From assembly GCA_964627855.1 (NCBI GenBank), contig CAZVLE010000112.1, forward strand, positions 1 through 8,088: DNA of 8,088 nt, given 5' to 3'. Positions 1 through 5,485 of this stretch are shown in pieces (positions within the stretch are counted from its first letter, which is position 1; the number at the start of each line of letters is the position of its first letter). The notes below the pieces were generated by a model that was not told the DNA's origin, did no database searches, and worked only from the letters and a program-made list of their open reading frames with translations. A program made the position numbers and the translations under genes. Source of the stretch: CAZVLE01 sp964627855 (GTDB lineage Bacteria; Bacillota; Dethiobacteria; DTU022).

Positions 1-1137
1 CAGCAAATCACCTAACTGATCTAAAGGGACAGCTTTCAGGTTATCAATTTGGGGGATGATGCCCTCAGCGCACCACTCATGTGTATTGGTTGTTATACCT
101 AGCTTATAATTGTTGATAAATATATAGACGCGATCAAGTCCGCTAAAAGAACCGACCTCTTCCAGCATTTTATGAAGAGCAGCATCTACTTCATCAAGCT
201 TGATATTTATCAGTTCAGTAGACATGCTCATTAATAGTTGTTGCAGCTGTTCCCGGTTAACCAGCTCTTCATAAACTCTTTTACTTTCTGTAATGTCCCT
301 GGCCGAACCAACTACACCAATCAACTCTCCATTGCTGTCAAACAGCGGAGCTTTACGGACATCGAGGAAAAGAAACTGGCCTTTAACATTGCCAAATTCA
401 TCAAATTGCATCGGCCTCATCGCCTGTAAAGTTACGGAATCAGAATCCATGCACAGTTCACCGAAAGTATGCCATTCAGGATTATCAGGATGAGCTTCGC
501 GCTCACGTTTAGCGAAAAAAAGATCAGTTTTACCCAGCGGCTCTTCCGTATCTTTAGCATTGAGGAGATTCCGACAAATAGCCTCATTGGCAAATATATA
601 TCTGCGCTCCAAATCCTTCGCCCACAGCATGTCCGGCATGGTATCACTCATTAATCGAACCAGGGAATATAAACCATGGTATTTCTCTTCTCTCTCGATC
701 AAAGCCTGCTCTGCTGCTTTGCGATCGGTAACATCACGGAATATACCCCGGGTATGTTCAAACTGTCCTTCTTCGTCAAGTTTAACGTTGATATTGCCTT
801 CCACCATAATTGCTGAACCATCTTTTGCAACAAAGACTGCTTCCACTCCACCAAATGCCGCTCCGGAAACCACTTTTTTAAAGGCTTCCGTGCAGTGCTC
901 CATTGAATCGGGGTGAATAACATCCCACAGGGTCAGCTTTTCAATTTCTTCATGGCTATATTTCAAGGCAGATAACCAACCCTGGTTTACAAAGACAAAC
1001 CTGCCGTTGCTATCAACACACTGGATTAAATCTTTTGCCTTGTCAACCAGATCCCTGTAATGTTCATCAATATCAAAAACTCTTTTCTTTGACTTAATTT
1101 CTACAGAAGGTTTTATTGAGTCGTTTTTGTTTTTCAT
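1..1137 (-). CDS. PAS-PAS-GAF sensory/signalling protein, C-terminus cut by window edge
   Basis: The frame stays open for 379 codons from an ATG at 1137 to the left window edge, so the output module (histidine kinase, GGDEF, HD-GYP or other) is not visible. A first PAS domain covers about residues 25-138, with the landmarks LIQCVDSNGRFVFVN, WDVIHPD and the closing GIFRDVTDRK. A short linker helix follows. A second PAS domain covers about 160-288 (DMLWAKDLERRYIFAN, then VVGSARDITESK). From about residue 300 a GAF-like domain begins (VDAALHKMLEEVGSFSGLDR, then NTHEWCAEGI, a pattern common in GAF modules of PAS/GAF kinases and cyclases). No signal peptide or membrane segment is visible, so it is probably a cytosolic sensor; the ligand is unknown. 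The start is supported by AAGGGAG at 1147-1153, nine bases upstream. It is separated from the GNAT gene by 188 bp and probably forms its own transcription unit. Confidence 0.88.
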   Translation of the reverse strand, partial: MKNKNDSIKPSVEIKSKKRVFDIDEHYRDLVDKAKDLIQCVDSNGRFVFVNQGWLSALKYSHEEIEKLTLWDVIHPDSMEHCTEAFKKVVSGAAFGGVEAVFVAKDGSAIMVEGNINVKLDEEGQFEHTRGIFRDVTDRKAAEQALIEREEKYHGLYSLVRLMSDTMPDMLWAKDLERRYIFANEAICRNLLNAKDTEEPLGKTDLFFAKREREAHPDNPEWHTFGELCMDSDSVTLQAMRPMQFDEFGNVKGQFLFLDVRKAPLFDSNGELIGVVGSARDITESKRVYEELVNREQLQQLLMSMSTELINIKLDEVDAALHKMLEEVGSFSGLDRVYIFINNYKLGITTNTHEWCAEGIIPQIDNLKAVPLDQLGDLL

Positions 1138-1325
1138 TAAACCAAGCTCCCTTGAACAACTTAGTCACTTTTACAAAAACTGCGGTTCAGACTAAAATCA
1201 ACACTGGCAAGGCGTATATATATGCATAGAATTAGTGCAGAGACAGTAACAGCAAGCTGATCTTGGATCAATATTTTAAAGTTCTTCTAATCGATCTTTA
1301 AGTACTTTTAGATCAAATGTTAAAA
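1138..1325. other. Intergenic leader region of the PAS-GAF gene
   Basis: This non-coding stretch lies between the end of the GNAT gene and the start of the PAS-GAF gene. It holds the Shine-Dalgarno site of the PAS-GAF gene (1147-1153), an AT-rich patch around 1214-1230 that could hold a -10 element but lacks a good -35 partner, and two small palindromes (1258-1270 and 1293-1314). I see no hairpin followed by a T-run on either strand, so no intrinsic terminator for the upstream GNAT gene is evident and read-through is possible. Confidence 0.5.
1293..1314. repeat. 22-bp imperfect palindrome
   Basis: GATCT and AGATC arms flank a perfect inner palindrome AAGTACTT, with two T:T mismatches on each side. 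It lies 11 bp beyond the stop codon of the GNAT gene and about 156 bp upstream of the PAS-GAF start. No T-run follows it on either strand, so it does not look like an intrinsic terminator. It could be a dimeric regulator site or simple AT-rich coincidence. Confidence 0.3.
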
Positions 1326-1868
1326 TTATTCTGCCCAATGCTCCGGGTGGTCTAAAGCTTCTGCGCATTTTACCTTGCCCTTAACCGTTTCGATATAGCC
1401 GGGACTTAGTTCCAGGACCATCCATGCTTCTTCCACATCAGCGGGAATTGGATATGGTGCGTCAAGACCATACCGACCGGCCGGTTTAAACCCGAACCGG
1501 GGATAGTATTCCGGATGGCCAAGGACAAAGACCAGTTTAATCTGGGCATCAGCCAGGAGTTTTAACCCTTTATTCATCAAGCTGCCGCCAATTCCCTGCT
1601 TTTGAAACCCCGGTTTAACAGCTAAGGGAGCCAGTATGGCTGAGGCTATTTCCGCAAAACCGTTAACTTCAGTTTTGGTAAACAGAGCGTGACCCACAAT
1701 TTCCTGGTCATGCAGTGCGATAAGCGAAAGCAGCGGCAGTGCAGTTGGATCCATTAAAAGATCTATTACCAGCTTTACAATAACCGGCCCTTCGGTTTCA
1801 CCAAAAGCTTCCTCTTCCACCGCCAGCAAACCGATCAAATCCTGTTTTGTAGATTCTCTAATCTCCAT
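1326..1868 (-). CDS. GNAT-family N-acetyltransferase, YhbS-like
   Basis: This 180-residue protein has the acetyl-CoA-binding core of the GNAT fold. Motif A reads APLAVKPGFQKQGIGGSLMN (residues 80-99), with the Q-x-x-G-x-G pyrophosphate loop at 89-94. It is followed by the motif-B stretch FVLGHPEYYPRFGFKPA (114-130), which is typical of the YhbS branch (COG3153). The N-terminus (IRESTKQDLIGLLAVEEEAF) is the usual first strand and helix. Family members transfer an acetyl group from acetyl-CoA to small amines or protein N-termini; the substrate here cannot be read from sequence. The length is complete for the family. AGGAG at 1878-1882 sits nine bases before the ATG. The gene follows the S51-CysRS fusion gene by 71 nt on the same strand. 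That gap shows no clear promoter or terminator, so cotranscription is likely but unproven. Confidence 0.9.
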   Translation of the reverse strand: MEIRESTKQDLIGLLAVEEEAFGETEGPVIVKLVIDLLMDPTALPLLSLIALHDQEIVGHALFTKTEVNGFAEIASAILAPLAVKPGFQKQGIGGSLMNKGLKLLADAQIKLVFVLGHPEYYPRFGFKPAGRYGLDAPYPIPADVEEAWMVLELSPGYIETVKGKVKCAEALDHPEHWAE

Positions 1869-1939
1869 CGATAATAACTCCTGTTTTTAAGTTTAGACTT
1901 TAAGAACCGTGGCTGAATTAACACTAGAAGCCTGCAACA

Positions 1940-3211
1940 TTAGATGCTCCACCGCGGGCCTGTTTCCGCATCTTCGAGGACAATTCCGGCCCCGTGCAGG
2001 ATAGTGCGGATCCGGTCTGCATCTTCCCATCTTTTAGCATCCCGGTATTCTTCCCTAAAATCAACTAAAGCTGCAACTACCTGCTTAAGCTGATCAGGGA
2101 CAAAGCTTGATAACTCAGTAATGGCTGTTCCTGTAAGGACAATCATCTCCCGGAAAATCTCCCTGCCCTGGGAGATAAATTCCGGGTTTTCAAGATCAAG
2201 CTGCGCCTGCCACAGGAAGCGATCGGCTTCGAGAATCTGTGTAACCATCACCAGTACATTCTGGTCTTTCAGCGCTTCCTTAAAATCATCTTCGATTGTA
2301 TGCATTTTCTGCCAAAAAGTCGGAGCAGGTTGTGTTTTTTCTATCATCCCCGTCAAAGGTTTACAGCCGTCCACGCTTTTTGCACCCGCTGTGATTTCAT
2401 CGTGCCCGGACAATACAAAGTCGCCTTTGAGCAGCTTAAATGGAATAATTTCGCCTTTAGAGAAGCAGTGCTCAACGCTACCACGCCTGGCGGTTACCCG
2501 GCCCAGGCCATCAATTGTAGCTGTTTGGGCTGCAAAGTCAAGGATGCAAACGGTATGTTCATCAATCCCCAGGATTGATGCACCAGGAGGCAACATGGTC
2601 TCAAGAGCGGTGAACCTTTTCTCACCCATATAACAGAAACGGGTGTCGTGGTTACCCCCTTCAGCGTTGTTCCAGTGCGGTATCACAACCATTTCAAGGC
2701 CCAAATTGCCGAGAATGTTTAAACCCGGCAACCAATGTAATGGTTCGCCCACTTTATAGATTTCATAAACCGGTAGAGTATAGCTACCTACTGACAGGGC
2801 TGCTGCACTGGCGGCAGCCAGGCAACCACCCCGGTTGATCATCGCACCAAGTAGTGTCGGGATTGGCGTTGCCTCAAGCTGACGGACATTATAAGTTGGG
2901 CTGCCCGGCCCGATTAGCACATATCCGGCCCTGCCGAGCAGACCAAAAACCTTCTCGGTTTGTTCGCTTTTTTCTGCATCTTTTGATTTAAATGAGGCAA
3001 CTTCCATCGTATGGAGAACTTGCGCTTTAAAGTACTCCACCGCCCGCCTGGAAATCAAATCGACGTTCTCCTGAAACCCTGCCGGTGTATCGAGAAACAG
3101 TATGAGATCGCCGGATTTCCGATTAGTCAATAACCTCTTGTGGGTTTCAACCATCGTTCCTGAAAGCTCTCCCGAACCAATTAGGGCAATTTTCCCCTGC
3201 TCCTGAGGCAT
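1940..3211 (-). CDS. Peptidase S51/cyanophycinase-like protein fused to a CysRS C-terminal-type domain
   Basis: This 423-residue protein has two parts. Residues 6-260 look like the class I glutamine-amidotransferase-like fold of peptidase S51 (cyanophycinase, dipeptidase E). There is an N-terminal strand IALIGSGELSG, then VLIGPGSPTYNVRQL (98-112), a candidate nucleophile Ser135 in LAAASAAALS, candidate His179 in VVIPHWNN, and GIDEHT (215-220), where the family has GIDE. Residues about 303-423 resemble the C-terminal DALR-type bundle and tail of cysteinyl-tRNA synthetase: a helical region starting EDDFKEAL, then EYRDAKRWEDADRIRTIL (388-405) and GIVLEDAETGPRW (409-421). The synthetase catalytic half (HIGH, KMSKS) is absent. 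The S51 active site is less glycine-rich than the usual G-x-SAG, so activity is uncertain. It is probably cytosolic, as no signal peptide is seen. GGAG at 3220-3223 supports the ATG. Confidence 0.82.
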   Translation of the reverse strand: MPQEQGKIALIGSGELSGTMVETHKRLLTNRKSGDLILFLDTPAGFQENVDLISRRAVEYFKAQVLHTMEVASFKSKDAEKSEQTEKVFGLLGRAGYVLIGPGSPTYNVRQLEATPIPTLLGAMINRGGCLAAASAAALSVGSYTLPVYEIYKVGEPLHWLPGLNILGNLGLEMVVIPHWNNAEGGNHDTRFCYMGEKRFTALETMLPPGASILGIDEHTVCILDFAAQTATIDGLGRVTARRGSVEHCFSKGEIIPFKLLKGDFVLSGHDEITAGAKSVDGCKPLTGMIEKTQPAPTFWQKMHTIEDDFKEALKDQNVLVMVTQILEADRFLWQAQLDLENPEFISQGREIFREMIVLTGTAITELSSFVPDQLKQVVAALVDFREEYRDAKRWEDADRIRTILHGAGIVLEDAETGPRWSI

Positions 3212-3235
3212 AACATCTACTCCAGTGATTGTAAT

Positions 3236-3261
3236 ATTATATTAAAACCTCTTTTTGTCAC
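3236..3261 (-). promoter_or_regulatory. Possible sigma-A promoter upstream of the S51-CysRS fusion gene
   Basis: Read on the minus strand, a perfect TATAAT (3236-3241) lies 24 nt upstream of the ATG at 3211. The best -35-like hexamer, GTGACA (3256-3261), is only 14 nt away, shorter than the usual 16-18, and there is no TGn extension. It could let the fusion gene and the GNAT gene be expressed independently of the upstream three-gene operon. Confidence 0.3.
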
Positions 3262-3315
3262 CTAGCTCATCAACCTCTGATAAACTATGGATCTTTAACT
3301 CTTTTAAGCTCTGCT

Positions 3316-3840
3316 CTATAACCTGCCGGGTATGACGAGATTATTCAGGAGTTGCAGCTCTTTTTCCAGCCGCTGGTAAAGGTTTGGCAGGTCATTAACC
3401 ATTCTTTCAATTTTTACTGACGACAGCTTAGGAAAGTGCTGATGAAAATTTACATATAGCACCAGGTAATCCTCAAGCATGTTTGCTGTCTGACCTGATA
3501 GCACAGAAGGTCGCTGATCAGGAATTGGCACTCTCAGCAACCGAATCAACCGGTAGTGCCAATCGAGACTACCCGGAACCCAGTGATCAGTTATGCGGGC
3601 AATCTGCAGCAGGCATTCTTCGACCAACAGGTAAAAATCGTAAAGGTTGCTGCACAGGTAAAGCAGTTTACGCCGTTCATTATCAATTGCAAGCGGGCAA
3701 TTTCCTGAAATATGGGCGACGATTTCACCCATTTCAGCAAGATTGTTTCTGATCAGAGCGCTAGCTTTTTCAACAGCAATTTTGGGTGGCCTTGTAGATC
3801 TGGGCTGAAAGCGCCTGATATTAAGATCGTTTAAACTCAA
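3316..3840 (-). CDS. HepT-like (HEPN-fold) protein, orphan, with degenerate active motif
   Basis: This 174-residue helical protein matches the family annotated as HepT-like ribonuclease toxin proteins. Landmarks are LYLCSNLYDFYLLVEECLLQ (60-79), IARITDHWVPGSLDWHYRLI (80-99), RPSVLSGQTANMLEDYLVLY (109-128) and a final helix around ERMVNDLPNLYQRLEKEL. In relatives I recall, the helix after DEYL carries an arginine/histidine-rich FRHVVRNVY-type HEPN motif. Here the equivalent stretch reads LYVNFHQHF, so the arginines are missing and RNase activity is doubtful. No nucleotidyltransferase (MNT) partner is found nearby. The TTG start is supported by AGGA six bases upstream and by the 4-nt TTGA overlap with the coiled-coil gene, which suggests translational coupling. 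About 45 N-terminal residues are basic and unlike the core family. Family membership is fairly clear; function is not. Confidence 0.75.
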   Translation of the reverse strand: MSLNDLNIRRFQPRSTRPPKIAVEKASALIRNNLAEMGEIVAHISGNCPLAIDNERRKLLYLCSNLYDFYLLVEECLLQIARITDHWVPGSLDWHYRLIRLLRVPIPDQRPSVLSGQTANMLEDYLVLYVNFHQHFPKLSSVKIERMVNDLPNLYQRLEKELQLLNNLVIPGRL

Positions 3841-4142
3841 TCTTTATCCTTTTCCCACTTAAACTTTGACTTTGCCTCGCTAAAACCGGAAGATAGCGCT
3901 CCCCAGGCAGTGTCAAATCCTTCCCTTAATGCCTCAAAAGCTTCCTCGTTCGTATCAACTAACTCTTTTAGCTTAGCAGACCCTTCCTTAATTTTCTGCT
4001 CCAAAACTCTAATCTGATCAGGTACATTTTTCACAGCTTCCGACCCGGCAGTCTGAGCCTGAGCTCTAAGTTTTTTTTTTTCTTCCTTCCATACATCCAA
4101 CTGTTCTTGCATTTTTTGACGATAACTATCTTTATTTTCCAC
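3837..4142 (-). CDS. Small Sll1863-type coiled-coil protein
   Basis: This 101-residue, highly charged, all-helical protein has no signal peptide or membrane segment. The pattern YRQKMQEQLDVWKEEKKKL, then IRVLEQKIKEGSAKLKEL, then a W-containing tail (FDTAWGALSSGFSEAKSKF), matches the small coiled-coil proteins often annotated as Sll1863-family stress-response proteins. Their molecular role is poorly defined. The start is GTG, chosen because AAGGGGG lies eight bases upstream and overlaps the end of the DHH gene; the gap to the DHH stop codon is only 3 nt. Its TGA stop overlaps the TTG start of the HepT-like gene. Codons 21-24 contain an uninterrupted run of eleven A's (see the repeat entry), a potential slippage site. 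It could be a structural partner of either neighbour, but nothing in the sequence proves that. Confidence 0.78.
   Translation of the reverse strand: MENKDSYRQKMQEQLDVWKEEKKKLRAQAQTAGSEAVKNVPDQIRVLEQKIKEGSAKLKELVDTNEEAFEALREGFDTAWGALSSGFSEAKSKFKWEKDKD
4071..4081 (-). repeat. A11 homopolymer inside the coiled-coil gene
   Basis: Eleven consecutive T's on the plus strand read as A11 in the coding strand, encoding part of EEKKK near residues 20-24 of the 101-residue coiled-coil protein. One extra A would bring a TAG stop in two codons after the run. One fewer would give a TGA about a dozen codons later. Indels or polymerase slippage would therefore truncate the protein. Confidence 0.9.
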
Positions 4143-4145
4143 CCA

Positions 4146-5240
4146 CTATGCCCCCTTATTACTAAAAATTGAACGCAACTTATCCCTTACACTGCTATAA
4201 ATACCCTTGATGCCGGTACGATAAAGAGTATCCCTGCTTTTACGCAGAGTCTCCAGGGTAGCTGTCTCCACAACCTGCCAGAGTAGATCTTTATCAGGAG
4301 TATTTTTAAGGTAATTCAGCTTAACTTGGTAAGCCCCTTTGTATTTTCGGCCACCACCGTTAGGGGTAATATTTTTAATGATGCGGTTCAAGTCAATGTT
4401 ACTGTTTTTGGTCCGCAGCGATACATCAAGGTAGGTTTCCTCTTTCCTGTGATTCTCGATCACTGCAAAAACAGCCACCACTTTATGCTCATCTTTTTTC
4501 AAAACTTTATCGGCAGTTATAGCAATCGAATCCCTGTATTTGGCGTCAAGATAGCCGAGTCCGTAGAAAGCCCAATCCTTATAAATATTTTCATTTTCAA
4601 TTGCCCGATCAAATAACTCTTCAGTTTGAGGATAAAGAGGCGTACTATTGATCCCCTGCAAGATATCCCTGTTAACGTACTCCGACAAATAACTGAGAGC
4701 TTCAAAATCAAGATCCGTAATATTGTCATATTTATCAGTATCGGTCTGGATGCCAAAAGTCAGGGCAGTTGCAAGTGCCGTGAGCTCTTTTTCTTCCAGA
4801 TCCAGATTTAGATCTTTAATGATCAGGGCAAGGAGTGTGCTGGTTGAACCAGCCTCTGTGCTGATCAATGAAAATTCTGCTTTGACTGGAGCTTCAGTTT
4901 CCCGATGATGGTCAATATGCGCTGCACAAGGTATTTGATCACCAACCCCTTCAATCCAGTTATTTTGAAAATCAGGCACAATATATGCCTGATATTTATC
5001 TACATCTATCCCTTTACCAATTTTTAGAGGGATCCTCAGTCTCTTCGTAAACGCTTTATTTTGCGGCAACGACAGGCCTTTTTCGGTAAAGATATCGGCT
5101 TCCACCGCAAACTGTTTAAGAATGATCTTAATAGCAAAAGCCGAGGCAATAGCATCCGGATCGGGCGAACCAGGAATGTATATCGCAATCGGATTATATT
5201 TTGTAACCGTTTCGATAAAAAGTACTGCGCTTTTTTTCAT
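4146..5240 (-). CDS. DHH/DHHA1-family phosphoesterase (NrnA-like superfamily)
   Basis: This 364-residue protein has the two-domain DHH-DHHA1 layout of Mn-dependent phosphoesterases such as NrnA, which degrades nanoRNA and pAp, and of related exopolyphosphatase-like proteins. DHH motif I is PGSPDPDAIASAFA (23-36, with Asp27 and Asp29). Motif II is IVPDFQ (Asp90), motif III is HIDHHR (108-113) and motif IV is GIQTDTDKY (163-171, probable metal ligand Asp167). The DHHA1 substrate-binding loop is PNGGGRKYKGAY (293-304). The usual first histidine of motif I (H-x-x-PD) is replaced by Pro23, a pattern that may mark a subfamily. The tail past residue 320 is basic and helical. It is the first gene of the operon with the coiled-coil and HepT-like genes, and divergent from the IMPase-family gene. 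The ATG has only a modest AGAAGG site 12 bases upstream, but the motif spacing fits this start. The exact substrate is unknown. Confidence 0.88.
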   Translation of the reverse strand: MKKSAVLFIETVTKYNPIAIYIPGSPDPDAIASAFAIKIILKQFAVEADIFTEKGLSLPQNKAFTKRLRIPLKIGKGIDVDKYQAYIVPDFQNNWIEGVGDQIPCAAHIDHHRETEAPVKAEFSLISTEAGSTSTLLALIIKDLNLDLEEKELTALATALTFGIQTDTDKYDNITDLDFEALSYLSEYVNRDILQGINSTPLYPQTEELFDRAIENENIYKDWAFYGLGYLDAKYRDSIAITADKVLKKDEHKVVAVFAVIENHRKEETYLDVSLRTKNSNIDLNRIIKNITPNGGGRKYKGAYQVKLNYLKNTPDKDLLWQVVETATLETLRKSRDTLYRTGIKGIYSSVRDKLRSIFSNKGA

Positions 5241-5263
5241 TTTTATAGTAGGCCTTCTCTCGT

Positions 5264-5272
5264 ATTATAACA
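5264..5272 (-). promoter_or_regulatory. Extended -10 promoter for the DHH operon
   Basis: On the minus strand the sequence TGTTATAAT combines a TGn extension with a consensus TATAAT. No good -35 box lies at the right distance (best TAATTG, 17 nt upstream), which fits an extended -10 promoter. Transcription would begin near 5257, giving a leader of about 17 nt that still holds the AGAAGG ribosome site. Confidence 0.5.
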
Positions 5273-5430
5273 TTGAAGCAGTTCAGCAATTAGTGAATAT
5301 ACCTGTTCCAGCAAAGCGAAAGATTGGTCAAATAAGTTTTTTGTCGACAACTATCAATAAACTAACATAGAAAGGTGTTTTGAGGCAATCCTTCTGAATA
5401 AATTACATAAAACAACAATTACCAGCCCTG

Positions 5431-5439
5431 TGTTACAAT
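5431..5439 (+). promoter_or_regulatory. Extended -10 promoter for the IMPase-family gene
   Basis: TGTTACAAT is a TGn extension followed by TACAAT (five of six consensus bases). No clear -35 hexamer is seen 16-18 nt upstream. The start point would be near 5446, about 40 nt before the ATG at 5486. Confidence 0.4.
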
Positions 5440-5485
5440 CAGAACCAGACCGGATCATTAAATAAATTAAAAGGCAGGACATTTG

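Larger units (their letters stand above)
5241..5485. other. Divergent intergenic region between DHH and IMPase-family genes
   Basis: This 245-bp AT-rich region lies between two genes transcribed away from each other. It contains a TGn-extended -10 element near each end (5264-5272 minus, 5431-5439 plus) and the IMPase Shine-Dalgarno AGGA at 5476-5479. The middle includes a small palindrome TTGTCGACAA at 5341-5350, a possible but unsupported operator. No open frame with a ribosome site is convincing here. Confidence 0.5.

Noticed and set aside
238..923. Several short open frames on both strands within 238-923
   Set aside because: They lie inside the continuous PAS-PAS-GAF frame, which runs to the window edge and has clear domain motifs; the short frames have no recognisable content.
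1258..1270. TGATC-TTG-GATCA hairpin as a terminator of the GNAT gene
   Set aside because: The stem has only five pairs with a 3-nt loop and no T-run follows it on the minus strand.
2121..2633. A 170-codon plus-strand frame inside the S51-CysRS fusion gene
   Set aside because: It is antisense to a well-supported gene, its translation is low-complexity and resembles no family, and it lacks a ribosome site.
3316..4142. A classical two-gene toxin-antitoxin pair (HepT with the coiled-coil protein as antitoxin)
   Set aside because: Overlap and size fit, but the HEPN motif is degraded and the coiled-coil protein resembles the Sll1863 family rather than any known antitoxin, so I keep it only as an open question under findings.
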